The notes under the pieces were generated by a model. It was not told the DNA's origin. It did not search any database and saw nothing but the letters and a program-made list of their open reading frames with translations. From DATARN01 sp963851105 (GTDB lineage Bacteria; Actinomycetota; Acidimicrobiia; Acidimicrobiales; Palsa-688), in the NCBI GenBank assembly GCA_963851105.1, contig CAWKNP010000007.1, positions 186,001 through 250,000 on the forward strand: a DNA stretch of 64,000 bases, given 5' to 3'. Of this stretch, positions 35,748 through 44,617 are shown one piece after another (position 1 is the first letter of the stretch; the number at the start of each line of letters is the position of its first letter). The translations under genes and the position numbers were made by a program.

Positions 35748-36713
35748 ATGACCGACAGCGGAAGCCGCGTGCCACCGTATGACGACGCCGAGGAGCCGCC
35801 CCCGGGGTACACCAGGCCGCCGGCCCCGCCTCCCCACTATGAGCCGCCGACCTACGAGCCGGCTCCGGGTACCTATCAGCCGCCGACCTATGAGCCGGCT
35901 CCCGGCGCCCAAGGGCCGCCGCCCGCCTACCAGCCGCCGGCATCGCCGCCGGGAGGGGCGACCGAGGAGATCCCCGCCGGCGGGGGACCGGGGCGCCACG
36001 GAGGCTGGGTTCCGCCCGCACCGCCGCCGCCCGCCGACCAATCGGCGCGCTCGCAGCCGTCCCCGCCGCCCGCCGCAGGACCGGTGCCGCCTCCCCGCTG
36101 GCCCCCGCCGCCACCGCCGCCTCCCGACCGTCCGCCGGTCGGGCCCCCGAGCGCGCCCTCGCCCGGGCAGCAGTTCCCGCCCCAGCCGCCCGGCTACGGA
36201 CTCAGTTACGAGCAGGCACCGCCGTGGGGTCCCGCGCCCACGACGCCCGCCGTTGCGCCCCACAGCCGGCGTCCCCCGCCCTTTTCCCAGGTTGGGTCGC
36301 CAGTACTCGCTTCGCTCGCCATCAGTACCGCGATCGTGGTGCTGTTTGTCGCCGACCTGTTCATCGCGCTCGGTGCGTCGCCAGGCACGCCGGGCAACCT
36401 GCGCCTGCTGCAGTTTCTCGCCCCTACCGATGTTGCCGTCGCCGCCATGTTGGTGGTGGCGGTGGCTCTGGTCGCCCTGCGCTCGGATGCGTCGCCGGCT
36501 CCCGGCGCGGCCGCAGCGGCGGCTCGGAGCACCGCCGGCGGCGTGGCCGGCTTCGTCGCCTTGGGTGCGTTCGTGCGGGCCATCACCGTGTTGACGATCG
36601 GCCACCAGCACGCGGCGGTGAAGATCGGCAACATGATCGACGCTCTGGCCGCCCTCCTCGTCGCGGTGGTGGCGACCTACTGGGCCTTCCGGGAACGCGT
36701 CGACCGCATGTAG
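35748..36713 (+). CDS. Proline-rich membrane protein
   Basis: A 321-residue protein. The N-terminal 170 residues are disordered and Pro/Tyr-rich, with repeats such as PPTYEPAPGTYQPPTYEPAP. The C-terminal part holds three or four hydrophobic segments (VLASLAISTAIVVLFVADLF; VAVAAMLVVAVALVAL; GGVAGFVALGAFVRAITVL; IDALAALLVAVVATYWAF). Such Pro-rich plus membrane proteins are common in actinobacteria and often interact with the divisome or cell envelope, but nothing specific can be said. ATG 35748 with GCGAGGCAACG upstream was chosen; an in-frame TTG 18 bases earlier is the alternative. Confidence 0.7.
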   Translation: MTDSGSRVPPYDDAEEPPPGYTRPPAPPPHYEPPTYEPAPGTYQPPTYEPAPGAQGPPPAYQPPASPPGGATEEIPAGGGPGRHGGWVPPAPPPPADQSARSQPSPPPAAGPVPPPRWPPPPPPPPDRPPVGPPSAPSPGQQFPPQPPGYGLSYEQAPPWGPAPTTPAVAPHSRRPPPFSQVGSPVLASLAISTAIVVLFVADLFIALGASPGTPGNLRLLQFLAPTDVAVAAMLVVAVALVALRSDASPAPGAAAAAARSTAGGVAGFVALGAFVRAITVLTIGHQHAAVKIGNMIDALAALLVAVVATYWAFRERVDRM

Positions 36714-36761
36714 TCCCTGCTGTTAGTCGGCTGGTGCCGCAGTATGCCCCGAGCTGACCAA

Positions 36762-37691
36762 CTAGAGGCGGGGCCAGCGGGGCTCACCGTCGCGGTCGCG
36801 GCGGCCGGTCTTGGCGCCGTCGGTCAACGCCCAGGACCGTCGCCACTTGGCTCCCGAGGGGCCGGTGAGGTCGGGGGTGGCACCCTCCGCCGCCCGGCGC
36901 CGGGCCGTCCACCAGTCGGTCTGCTGCTCGTCGGCCAGCTCCTCGAGCGTTCGTTCGATATGCGAGGCAAGTTCCCGGGCGTCCATGCCGGGAACCGGGC
37001 GGATCGGGGCTCCGAAAGTGATCCGGGTCGTGGCCAGGTGGAGGCGGTTGGCGTTGCGGGGCAGCACCCGGCGGGTGCCTTCGACATAGACAGGGACGAC
37101 GGTGCGGTTGGTCCGCACCGCCAGCCAGGCAGCGCCCGGGCGATGTGCCTGGCCCCAGCCGTCGGGGGTGCGGCCGCCTTCGGGAAAGATCAGCAGGCTC
37201 CAGCCGTCGTCGAGGAGCGACGCCGCCAGGTCTGCTGAACGCCGGTTGACCCGGAGGCGCTCGATCGGTATTGCGTTGATCGTGAAGGCGAAAAACGACG
37301 CCTTCCAGCGCCGGTCGAAGAAGTAGTCGGCGCCCGCGGCCACGACGGTGCGATGGCGCCAGCGGTCGGGCAGCACGCTCAGAAGCAGAGGTGTGTCGAT
37401 GTGGCTGGCGTGGTTGGCGGCGAAGATCACCGGCTCGTCGAGTTGTTCGAGACGGTCGAGGCCGTCCACCTTGGGGGCCGCCAGGACATGGGCGAGGGGA
37501 CGGGTGATGCCCTCGGTCACCACGACGCGTGCCAGGCGGGCGCCGTAGCTGCGGGCCCAGTCGGTCTCGTAGTCGATCCCGAGGGTGCGCTTGGGCGGTG
37601 GTTGCTCGACGCCGCCCGGCCAGGTGGGCGCCGTCCAGGGAAACGTCCGCCGGGAGACGGCCCGGATCCCTGGCGCGTCCTTAATGGACAT
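36762..37691 (-). CDS. 1-acylglycerol-3-phosphate acyltransferase (PlsC-like)
   Basis: A 309-residue acyltransferase with the HX4D motif in ANHASHIDTPLLLSV (about residue 90) and the FPEGGRTPDGWG motif (about 172). The N-terminus is hydrophilic (SVSRRTFPWTAPTWPGG-like region). The last gene of the TetR-controlled operon, it overlaps the larA-like stop by 11 bases. It is the third PlsC-type protein in the window. Together with the acyl reductase and dehydrogenase in the same operon it suggests a lipid or wax-type pathway rather than general phospholipid synthesis. Confidence 0.88.
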   Translation of the reverse strand: MSIKDAPGIRAVSRRTFPWTAPTWPGGVEQPPPKRTLGIDYETDWARSYGARLARVVVTEGITRPLAHVLAAPKVDGLDRLEQLDEPVIFAANHASHIDTPLLLSVLPDRWRHRTVVAAGADYFFDRRWKASFFAFTINAIPIERLRVNRRSADLAASLLDDGWSLLIFPEGGRTPDGWGQAHRPGAAWLAVRTNRTVVPVYVEGTRRVLPRNANRLHLATTRITFGAPIRPVPGMDARELASHIERTLEELADEQQTDWWTARRRAAEGATPDLTGPSGAKWRRSWALTDGAKTGRRDRDGEPRWPRL

Positions 37692-39267
37692 CGGCGATCA
37701 TCATCGGCGGGCAATGGAACTGGGTGATGCTGGGATCGCGCCCGACGACGTCGGAGGCCATCTCCAAGGCGTCACGCATCGTCGACGCGCGCTTGAACCC
37801 CATGCGGTGCACCGCCTTGGTGTCACCGCCCACGATGATCACGCTCGCCACGTGGTCCATGGCGTGGGCCCCCCAGTACCACATGTAGAACGGGTGAACG
37901 CCGTGGTAGGCGTAGCTGGTGCGGTACAGGTGCCGGTACCACTCGTCGTTGGCGAAGCGCTCCTCGTAGGTCTTCTCGATCTCGATGGGGTCGGTGGTAT
38001 CGGCCAGCACCTCCTCGAAGAAGTCGATGTAGGAGGGGTGATGGATCGGGTTGAAGGCCCACGGCGTCGGGTGGCTCAGGATGATGACGCCGCCAGGACG
38101 GACGAGTGGCTTGCCCCGGTACAGGTTGAAGAAGTAGCCGAGTCCGAGGCACATGACGAGGATCGGGTTCATGATCGAGTTGACGTTGTACGGGCAGATG
38201 TAGGGCAGGCCGAAGATGACCACATCGGTCTGGCCCTCGACATCGACGAGTTGCTGGCGGTAGACGTGCTCGGTGGTGACGGCGTGGACTGCCTCCACCT
38301 CGCCCGCCTGGACACTGCTCATCTTGTGTGGCGACTTGATCGACTGGAAGATCGACCGGGCGAGGCGGTCGGGGGTGCGGTCGAGGCTCTTGCTCACGGC
38401 CAGGTAGCTGGCACGGTCGCGTGCCCCCCACTCCCACTCGCGCTTTTGGAGGAAGCCGAAGGCGGAGGGGAAGGTGTCGGTGTTCAGCGTCGTCTCGATC
38501 TGGAAAACCTTCACGCCGCTGGCCGCGATCAGGCGCCCCATTCGCCAATTAGAGGTATGGAGCTCCGATTTCGACTGGTCCATGAAGCTGCGGCTGTGCT
38601 GCATGGTCCTCACGTTGTGATGGTGACGAAGGCTCTTGTACGACGCCAGCCCGGTGGCCACGCTCTTGTGGCCGCCGTCCATGGCCACCAGGTTGATGTT
38701 GACGTACACCAGCAGGTCCGACTCTGCGGCCCGGCGGTTGATCTCGACATCCTCGCCGTGATCGGTGAGCCCCAGGTGCACGAGCGCGGACGGGTCTTCG
38801 GCGTCGTGCTGCAGCAGCAGGCCCTGGGGCGCGAAGGCGTCGTAGATCCGGTCGCCTAGGGCGTGGCGCAGCTCCTCGGGTGTCATACGCCGGTGCAGGG
38901 CCAGGGCGCAGATGAGCACCACGTCGTCGACGCCGGCGGCGGCGGCCAGATCGAGGACGGCTTCGATGACCCGTTGGCGGTTGTCGGGCTGTTCCATCGG
39001 GGGCAGGGGTAGGGAGATGTCGTCGAACGCGATCGTCAGCCGCATTCCGGCCTTGAGGAGCGAGGGCAGGGGGGCGATGTCGCCGAGCGGGTGCAGGAGC
39101 GCCTGGCGGATGGCGTCGGCGGGGTCCTTGAGGGCCGCGACCGGCTCCGGCGGGTAGATGATCCGGCTCCCCTCGGGGAGCTTCAGGAGGCGGAACCCCT
39201 CGCCGTGCCAGCACAGCGTGGGGGGAGTGGAGCGATCGACCTCGAGGACGAAGCCGGGACGGGACAT
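37681..39267 (-). CDS. LarA-like (DUF2088) protein
   Basis: A 528-residue protein of the lactate racemase catalytic superfamily, starting MSRPGFVLEVDRSTPPTL. The N-terminal DUF2088 part has LTIAFDDISLPLPPM (about residue 77) and DDVVLICALALHRRMTPEEL (about 112-132), equivalent to the HRRMT region of LarA. MDGGHKSVATG (about 195) corresponds to the conserved Lys/His site for the nickel-pincer nucleotide. The C-terminal half differs from true lactate racemases, so the substrate is unknown. The start overlaps the dehydrogenase stop (ATGA). It may need nickel and the LarBCE cofactor system, which is not in the window. Confidence 0.75.
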   Translation of the reverse strand: MSRPGFVLEVDRSTPPTLCWHGEGFRLLKLPEGSRIIYPPEPVAALKDPADAIRQALLHPLGDIAPLPSLLKAGMRLTIAFDDISLPLPPMEQPDNRQRVIEAVLDLAAAAGVDDVVLICALALHRRMTPEELRHALGDRIYDAFAPQGLLLQHDAEDPSALVHLGLTDHGEDVEINRRAAESDLLVYVNINLVAMDGGHKSVATGLASYKSLRHHHNVRTMQHSRSFMDQSKSELHTSNWRMGRLIAASGVKVFQIETTLNTDTFPSAFGFLQKREWEWGARDRASYLAVSKSLDRTPDRLARSIFQSIKSPHKMSSVQAGEVEAVHAVTTEHVYRQQLVDVEGQTDVVIFGLPYICPYNVNSIMNPILVMCLGLGYFFNLYRGKPLVRPGGVIILSHPTPWAFNPIHHPSYIDFFEEVLADTTDPIEIEKTYEERFANDEWYRHLYRTSYAYHGVHPFYMWYWGAHAMDHVASVIIVGGDTKAVHRMGFKRASTMRDALEMASDVVGRDPSITQFHCPPMMIADVH

Positions 39268-40490
39268 CAGGCTGAAATCTCCTTGCTGGATCTGGTGAGC
39301 GGCCCCTGGCGCCGCAGGTCGAAGGCCACCTTTGTGGCTCCCCTGCGGCCGGCGTCGGCGGCATGGGCGATGGCGTCGCGGTAGCGGGTGAGGGGATACA
39401 GGGCTGAGACCAGGCGCTCGAGGCCGGCGTCGGCGACCAGCTCGAAGGCCATGTCGAACGTGCGGCGCTCCGTGGCGCCGGAGCCCGAGGCGTTGGGCAG
39501 CCGTTCGGTGCCATAGGCATAGGCGCCGGTCACCGACACCTCGCGCTGCCAGAGACCGGTGAGATCGACCTTGACCTCGCCGGGCATGCCGAGGAGGACG
39601 ACGGTCCCCCCGGGCTCGACCACCGAGAGGGCCGATGCCAGCGATTGGGCTGAGCCGACGCAATCGAAGACCACGCTGGCGCCTCCCGTCAGCTGGCCGG
39701 AATCGAGGACCAACGAGCCTGTCTTGCGGCGCACCGCTCGGGCCAGCTCGGCCGGTTCGACGACGGTGCAGTCGCTCAGCTCGCCGGCCAGGCGCCGCTG
39801 CTCGGCGTGCTTCGCCACGACGACGAGCGACGCGATGTCCGGTCGGTACCGGGCGAGGGCGGCAGCGGTGCACAACCCGAGCGTCCCGGCCCCGATCACG
39901 ACCGCGGTGGCATGGCCCCGCGAACCCACGAGGGCGCCGTGCAGCGCGCAGGCGGCGGGCTCGACCATGACCGCCGCTTGGTCGCTCATGCCGTCCGGCA
40001 CCCGGTGGAGCTGGCTTTCGTGCCCGACGAGGGCGGCGCCCCAGCCACCGCCGGTACGTGAGCAGTAGCCCGTCTGGAGGCCCGGCTTCAAGTGCCCGAA
40101 GGCCAGGTTGCGGCAACGATTGGTCTGGCCCACGGCGCACGCGGGGCACGGTGGATCGATTCCCCGGGCGGCACAGCGCAGGACCGGTTCGAGCACGACC
40201 CGGGTGCCGTCGTCGAGTTCGCCCACCACCTCGTGGCCGGGGATGAAGGGGAAACTCACCAGAGGCTCGAAGTATCGCGACGACCGGCCGTCGATCGTTG
40301 CCAGGTCGCTGCCGCAGATGCCGGACAACCGGGGCCGTACCCGTGACCAGCCAGGACCCGGGAGTTCGGGTTCGTCGACATCGGTGAGCCGCAGTGGTCC
40401 TACCCGGGCGCCGCTGCCGCTGCGAAAGCTCGACGCAACCCGGGCGGCCGCGAACTTGGGCAGGTTGCGCTCGAAGAGCAGAGCCTTCAT
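39267..40490 (-). CDS. Zinc-binding alcohol dehydrogenase
   Basis: A 407-residue medium-chain dehydrogenase. Catalytic zinc ligands are Cys59 (in GICGSD), His86-Glu87 (in IPGHEVVGE) and, later, the Glu in MVEPAACALHGALVG. The structural zinc is held by Cys106, Cys115, Cys118 and Cys126. The Rossmann motif is VVIGAGTLGLCTAAAL (about residue 197). It probably oxidises or reduces an alcohol/aldehyde in the same pathway as the acyl reductase upstream. It is co-transcribed: stop-start overlap with the LarA-like gene and a 47-base gap after the reductase-HAD gene, containing a 17-base tandem repeat. Confidence 0.9.
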   Translation of the reverse strand: MKALLFERNLPKFAAARVASSFRSGSGARVGPLRLTDVDEPELPGPGWSRVRPRLSGICGSDLATIDGRSSRYFEPLVSFPFIPGHEVVGELDDGTRVVLEPVLRCAARGIDPPCPACAVGQTNRCRNLAFGHLKPGLQTGYCSRTGGGWGAALVGHESQLHRVPDGMSDQAAVMVEPAACALHGALVGSRGHATAVVIGAGTLGLCTAAALARYRPDIASLVVVAKHAEQRRLAGELSDCTVVEPAELARAVRRKTGSLVLDSGQLTGGASVVFDCVGSAQSLASALSVVEPGGTVVLLGMPGEVKVDLTGLWQREVSVTGAYAYGTERLPNASGSGATERRTFDMAFELVADAGLERLVSALYPLTRYRDAIAHAADAGRRGATKVAFDLRRQGPLTRSSKEISA

Positions 40491-40541
40491 GAGAGGAGAG
40501 CCTTCATAAGAGGAGGGCCTTCATGGCTTGGCAGCCTTCAT
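40488..40541 (-). repeat. 17-base tandem repeat over the dehydrogenase start codon
   Basis: On the reverse strand, ATGAAGGC occurs four times at exactly 17-base intervals (first bases at 40541, 40524, 40507 and 40490). Three units are followed by TCTCCTC- or CCTCCTC-like sequence. Only the last one opens the full dehydrogenase frame; the others give very short peptides (MKALLL). Each unit carries an AGGAGG-like complement, so it may serve as a repeated translation-initiation region. Confidence 0.7.
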
Positions 40542-42889
40542 CGGTTGGCGCTGGCCCGGGCGATAGGCAGCAGGGGGCGCGGGCCGCCCGGCGAGCGGGG
40601 CCATTGCTCGACATGCCAGCCGCGTTTGCGGGCAATGGCGGCCAGCTTGGTCTCGGGGTTGACGGCCACCGGGTGACCGACGACCTCCAGCATGGGCAGG
40701 TCGCTGGCCGAATCGGCGTATGCGACCGACTCGGCGAGGTCGATCCCCCGAGCGGCGGCGTAGTCGGCCATGAGCAGGGCTCGGGCCTCCCCGGTCGGGG
40801 GCCCAGACAGGAGCTCTCCGGTGTAGCGCCCGTTTTCGACGCCCAGGGACGCGCACATGACATCGTCGAAAAGGGGGCGCAGCGGTTCGATGGCGATGTC
40901 CAGTGCGCCGGTTATGAGCAGGGTGCGATGGCCGAGGCGCCGATGGGCCCGAACCCGACGGATCCCGGCGGGGAATGCCTTGGCGAGCAGCAGTTCGCTC
41001 CACAGCTCCCAGGAGTCGTGCTCGAGGCGTGCGACCGGGGCTCCCTCGTAGCGGCGGTAGAAGTGGCGGAGGAAGTCGCCGCGGTCTTGGCGGTCGAGGG
41101 CCAGGAGGCGGGGCGCCTCTCGGATGGTCTTGAGCACCAGGCGCAGGCGGTCTTCCTCCCCGATCCTGCGGGTGGCGAGCCAGGCGTAGGAGTCGACCAC
41201 GTTGGAGGCGATCAGGGTGTTTTCGAGGTCGAACACCGCCAGTTGGCGTTCAGGGGCTAGGACCGCCTGGCGGCCCCTGTCCTCCCGGCTGAGCGCCGGC
41301 GTGCGCCGCTTCGACGGCCCGGCGACGCGCACCCGGGCATGGGCGACGATCGAGGGCATGTGGGTGTCCCGCACGTACATCGGCCACGAGATGCCCGCCG
41401 GGTCGAAGGCGAAATCGGCCTGGTCGGCGGCGGGCAGTCGGTCCCAGAGCTCGATCAGCCGGTCGACCCGGAACACCGCTTCGGTCTCGGTGTACGCCCC
41501 GTAGAGCTCGACGTAGCCGAGGGCGCGCTCCGCTTCCGAGCGTTTCTCCTCGAGGCGGGCGGCGAGATCGGCTTGGCGACCCCGAAGGGGCAGCGAATGA
41601 AGGCCCTTCTCGGCGGCGCCGAGGACCCGGGTGGCCCGGGCCAGCTGGCGCTGCACCCGTCCTCGGCCGGGGTAGGTCCATTCCGGCACGACGATCGGCT
41701 GGCCGTTGCTGTCCGCTAGGGGATGCTCGCCGTACCAACCCCGCACCAGTTCGACCAACTGGCGGTAGCGCAGTGGATTGCGCGATCCCGATGCCACCTG
41801 GAACACCTCCGGTGCCTCGCCGACCATCGGCCCGCCCGATGCGGCCACGGCGATGAGGGCGGCGACGACCAGGTCGACGGGTATGACGTCGACCACTCCT
41901 TCGGGGAGGCCGGGAAACTCCTTCAGCAGGCCCCGCCCGAGGCTGATGATCACCGGTTCGGCCATGCGGAAGCCCCGGATCCATCCCGGCGCCGGTTCGG
42001 CCAGCGCCGACTCGATGATCGAGGGACGCACGATCGAGACCCTGACGGCGCCGCGGGACTCCAGCAACGCCCGCTCGCCCAAAGCCTTGGTATAGGCGTA
42101 GGCGTCGGGCCATCCCAGGGCCTGGGCCCGCGCCTTGCCGGCCAGGACTAGGCGTTCTTTGACCCACTCGCCCCGGAGCTTTTCCGCCTTGGCGGCCAGC
42201 ACCGGGGTCCCCGCGGCCCCCAATTCCGAGCGTGCCGCCTTGGCGAACTGCGTCAGGCGGGCAGGCTCGCGGCTGGCGGTGTCGGCGTCGGCCCGAGCCC
42301 GCTGGGCGGCCGCCACCTCGGGCCGCCACGCCACCTCGGTGGCGAAGGGGGTGTCGGGAAGCAAGGCCTCGGGGGCATCGCCTCGGCGCGAACCGGCAAC
42401 GTAGGCGGTCGAAACCGCGATGAGGTGCGGCGGCGCGCTTGCGAGGTCGGACGGCTGGCGCACGCTCATCATGGCCTTGGCGACGCGGCTCGGGCCGAGG
42501 AGGTTGACTTCGACGGCGCTGTCGAGGGGTGAGTCGAAGCTGACCGACGCGGCCGAGTGGATGACGATCGGGCAACTGGCGAGGATGGCTTGGCCTTCGG
42601 TGTCGAGCCCGAGGCCCTCGGTCCCGACGTCGCCGGCCAATGGAACCACCCGGCGGGCCAACTCCGCGTCGAAGCCGGCACCGAGTTGCTGGCGCAGGAG
42701 ATCGAAGCAGTCGTTCCGGAAGATCTCCCGGCGGACCCGGTCGGCGGCTCCCCGCCGGCCGGGACGGACAATCAGGACCAGTTCACAGTCGGGGACCTGG
42801 CGCAGGAGCCGCTCCACCAGCGCGGTGCCGAGAAAGCCAGTGGCGCCGGTGATGGCGATGCGCTGACCAGCCAGTGCCTCACGGAGCAT
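40538..42889 (-). CDS. Fatty acyl reductase-like SDR fused to a HAD-IB phosphatase
   Basis: A 783-residue protein with two domains. The N-terminal extended-SDR part has the NAD(P) motif GATGFLGTALVERLL (residues 15-29), SAASVSFDSPLDSAVEVNLL and the active-site Tyr-Lys pair in DAYAYTKALGERALLES (about 264-268), as in fatty acyl-CoA / thioester reductases. After a linker a HAD-IB phosphatase follows (from about 545), with LAVFDLENTLIASNVVDSYA. The usual second Asp of DxDxT is Glu here (DLENT), which could alter or lower phosphatase activity. Close to the C-terminus is ADSASDLPMLEVVGHPVAVN, typical of HAD-IB. It heads the TetR-controlled operon. Confidence 0.85.
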   Translation of the reverse strand: MLREALAGQRIAITGATGFLGTALVERLLRQVPDCELVLIVRPGRRGAADRVRREIFRNDCFDLLRQQLGAGFDAELARRVVPLAGDVGTEGLGLDTEGQAILASCPIVIHSAASVSFDSPLDSAVEVNLLGPSRVAKAMMSVRQPSDLASAPPHLIAVSTAYVAGSRRGDAPEALLPDTPFATEVAWRPEVAAAQRARADADTASREPARLTQFAKAARSELGAAGTPVLAAKAEKLRGEWVKERLVLAGKARAQALGWPDAYAYTKALGERALLESRGAVRVSIVRPSIIESALAEPAPGWIRGFRMAEPVIISLGRGLLKEFPGLPEGVVDVIPVDLVVAALIAVAASGGPMVGEAPEVFQVASGSRNPLRYRQLVELVRGWYGEHPLADSNGQPIVVPEWTYPGRGRVQRQLARATRVLGAAEKGLHSLPLRGRQADLAARLEEKRSEAERALGYVELYGAYTETEAVFRVDRLIELWDRLPAADQADFAFDPAGISWPMYVRDTHMPSIVAHARVRVAGPSKRRTPALSREDRGRQAVLAPERQLAVFDLENTLIASNVVDSYAWLATRRIGEEDRLRLVLKTIREAPRLLALDRQDRGDFLRHFYRRYEGAPVARLEHDSWELWSELLLAKAFPAGIRRVRAHRRLGHRTLLITGALDIAIEPLRPLFDDVMCASLGVENGRYTGELLSGPPTGEARALLMADYAAARGIDLAESVAYADSASDLPMLEVVGHPVAVNPETKLAAIARKRGWHVEQWPRSPGGPRPLLPIARASANR

Positions 42890-42898
42890 CCCTCAGTG

Positions 42899-42914
42899 TC
42901 TACCATTTGGTAGA
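42899..42914. promoter_or_regulatory. TetR operator between divergent genes
   Basis: TCTACCATTTGGTAGA has perfect 7-base arms with a TT centre. It sits in the 24-base gap between the reductase-HAD operon (reverse, from 42889) and tetR (forward, from 42914), and its last base is the A of the tetR ATG. The position fits a site from which one TetR dimer could block both promoters; TACCAT inside it is a possible -10 box for a leaderless tetR mRNA. Confidence 0.8.
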
Positions 42915-43507
42915 TGACTACCGCCAGCACCCGGGATCGTGTGGTCGATGGCGCGGTCGTGGCGTTCGGATCGCGCGGCTACGACGCCACGAGTCTCGAC
43001 GCGCTGGCGGCGGAGCTGGGAGTGCGCAAGCAGACCATCTTGTACTACTGCCCCTCGAAGGAGGCGCTGCTCGACGCAGCCATCGACCGGGCGGCGGCAG
43101 AGCTGTCGGCGGCCCTCGAGGAGGCGCTCGACGGCGCCGGCAACGGGTGGGGCCGGGTCGAGGCGATTGTCCGGTCTGTTTTTCGCCTGGCCGCTCGCCG
43201 CCCCGAGCTTCTCGGGCTGCTGCGGGAGGTGAGCCGCCTGGGACCTCCTGGCGCCACCCGGCTGACGACGGCTCTGCGGCCTCTGATCACGCGGGCGGCA
43301 CTCTTCCTCGAAATCGAGATGGACTCCGGTTCGATGCGGCGCCACGACCCAAAATTGCTTCTGCTGGCGGCCTATTCGGCCGTGATCGGGGTGGCGACCG
43401 AAGTCGAGGTGCTCCGGGCGCTCGGCTACGAGCCCACGGCCCGCTCCCTGGTGCGCCGGCGCCGGGAGCTCCTGTCGTTCCTCCATTCGGCCCTGGTTCC
43501 GGAGTAA
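42914..43507 (+). CDS. TetR-family transcriptional regulator
   Basis: A 197-residue repressor with the HTH motif RDRVVDGAVVAFGSRGYDAT followed by LDALAAELGVRKQTILYYCP (residues 9-50). The C-terminal ligand domain is helical with GRVEAIVRSVFRLAARRPEL. It is divergent from the four-gene lipid-type operon with a palindrome in the gap, so it most likely regulates that operon and itself, possibly sensing an acyl or alcohol compound. Confidence 0.9.
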   Translation: MTTASTRDRVVDGAVVAFGSRGYDATSLDALAAELGVRKQTILYYCPSKEALLDAAIDRAAAELSAALEEALDGAGNGWGRVEAIVRSVFRLAARRPELLGLLREVSRLGPPGATRLTTALRPLITRAALFLEIEMDSGSMRRHDPKLLLLAAYSAVIGVATEVEVLRALGYEPTARSLVRRRRELLSFLHSALVPE

Positions 43508-43520
43508 CTGCGGCATCTCC

Positions 43521-43556
43521 TGCTGCAAAACGACGGTATTACGTCGTTCCGCAGCA
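43521..43556. terminator. Bidirectional terminator between tetR and a reverse gene
   Basis: TGCTGCAAAACGACG and CGTCGTTCCGCAGCA form a 15-base stem with two mismatches and a 6-base loop, in the gap between convergent genes (ending 43507 and 43597). Confidence 0.7.
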
Positions 43557-43596
43557 CTTTGGAGTGCACAGGGCGGCGGCCCTAGGTGGCGGCGGG

Positions 43597-44169
43597 CTAG
43601 GGGCGACGGGTGGGCTTCGCCTTGGGCGGTGTGTAGCGGCGGTTCGGCGGAGGCGTCTTGGTGACGACCGGGGCCGACGCGGCCGGGCCCCGCCGGCGTT
43701 CCGCTCGGGCCGCGGCCCGGGCGGCTGCCATCTCACGGCGCTGGGCCGGAGTGACAGGACCCTGGGCCCGCCGGGCCTTGCCCTGGGCGTTGCTCGTGCG
43801 CATCATGAGGTAGCCGCTGTAAAAGAGGAACCCGAGTTGCAACGGGACGATGTAACTCACGGCCAGTCCGGCCACGAAACCGGCGACCGCAGTCATGATC
43901 CGATGGCCCCGGCGCACCGCCAGGGTGAAAACGATGGCGGCCGCGACCCCCAGTCCCGCGAGCCAAGGTTGCGCCTGGCCGGCGATCCCCACCGACAGCG
44001 CTCCGGCGGCGCCCACGCCCGCGAGAACGAATCCGATCTGCTGCTCCCGGTGCCGCATCTGCGTCGGGGGGAGGTCCCCGGCGGCCCCAGTGGCTCCCGA
44101 GGCCCCAGTGGTTCCCGCGGCCCCAGTGGCTCCCGTGGCTACATTCGCCGGCTTGTCAGCCCTGCTCAT
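43597..44169 (-). CDS. Membrane protein with low-complexity N-terminus
   Basis: A 190-residue protein. The first 35 residues are a Gly-Ala-Thr-rich repeat (ATGATGAAGTTGASGATGAA). Two or three hydrophobic segments follow (IGFVLAGVGAAGALSVGIAG; WLAGLGVAAAIVFTLAV; AVAGFVAGLAVSYIVPLQLG), then a basic, Ala/Arg-rich C-terminal tail. The function is unknown. Its ATG overlaps the stop of the gene upstream (44166..), so the two are translationally coupled. Confidence 0.65.
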   Translation of the reverse strand: MSRADKPANVATGATGAAGTTGASGATGAAGDLPPTQMRHREQQIGFVLAGVGAAGALSVGIAGQAQPWLAGLGVAAAIVFTLAVRRGHRIMTAVAGFVAGLAVSYIVPLQLGFLFYSGYLMMRTSNAQGKARRAQGPVTPAQRREMAAARAAARAERRRGPAASAPVVTKTPPPNRRYTPPKAKPTRRP

Positions 44170-44570
44170 GGGTCGCCCGCACCGGCATCTGGCTCGGATC
44201 CTTCGGACGTCGAGCCTGTTGCTCGGTCCGAGGCCGACGCACCCTCACCTTTTTCCATCAGCCATGGGCGGATCTTCACGACGTGGGCCGACGGCTGGAA
44301 GCCAGTGAGGTCAGCTTCTACTGGGAGATCCGTCGGCGGGTCGCCCGAGGTGACGACGACGATGGATGGCTCCTCGCGTCGCGGCTCAAGGGCTTCCCTG
44401 AGCCCGAGGCCGATACCGGTAAGGACAGCGCCCGCCACGCTGCGGCGCCGCCATGACTCCATGCGAGGGGGTAGGGCGGTATGGATCTCACCGTTGGCAT
44501 CGGGCTCCGGATCGAGGTGGAGCTCCATGCCATCGACATCGACCGTCCGCGGCTGCTCGCCCTCCTCCAC
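44166..44570 (-). CDS. Hypothetical protein, coupled to the membrane protein gene
   Basis: A 134-residue protein with acidic ends (starts MEEGEQPRTVDVDGMELHLD) and one hydrophobic segment (RSVAGAVLTGIGLGL, about residues 43-57). No family is recognised. A position overlapping the next gene by 4 bases argues for real coding. It probably acts with the neighbouring membrane protein. Confidence 0.55.
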   Translation of the reverse strand: MEEGEQPRTVDVDGMELHLDPEPDANGEIHTALPPRMESWRRRSVAGAVLTGIGLGLREALEPRREEPSIVVVTSGDPPTDLPVEADLTGFQPSAHVVKIRPWLMEKGEGASASDRATGSTSEGSEPDAGAGDP

Positions 44571-44617
44571 GGCCCCAACGGTACTCGGGCCGTGGAAGGA
44601 AGGCGCGCAGGCGGGAA

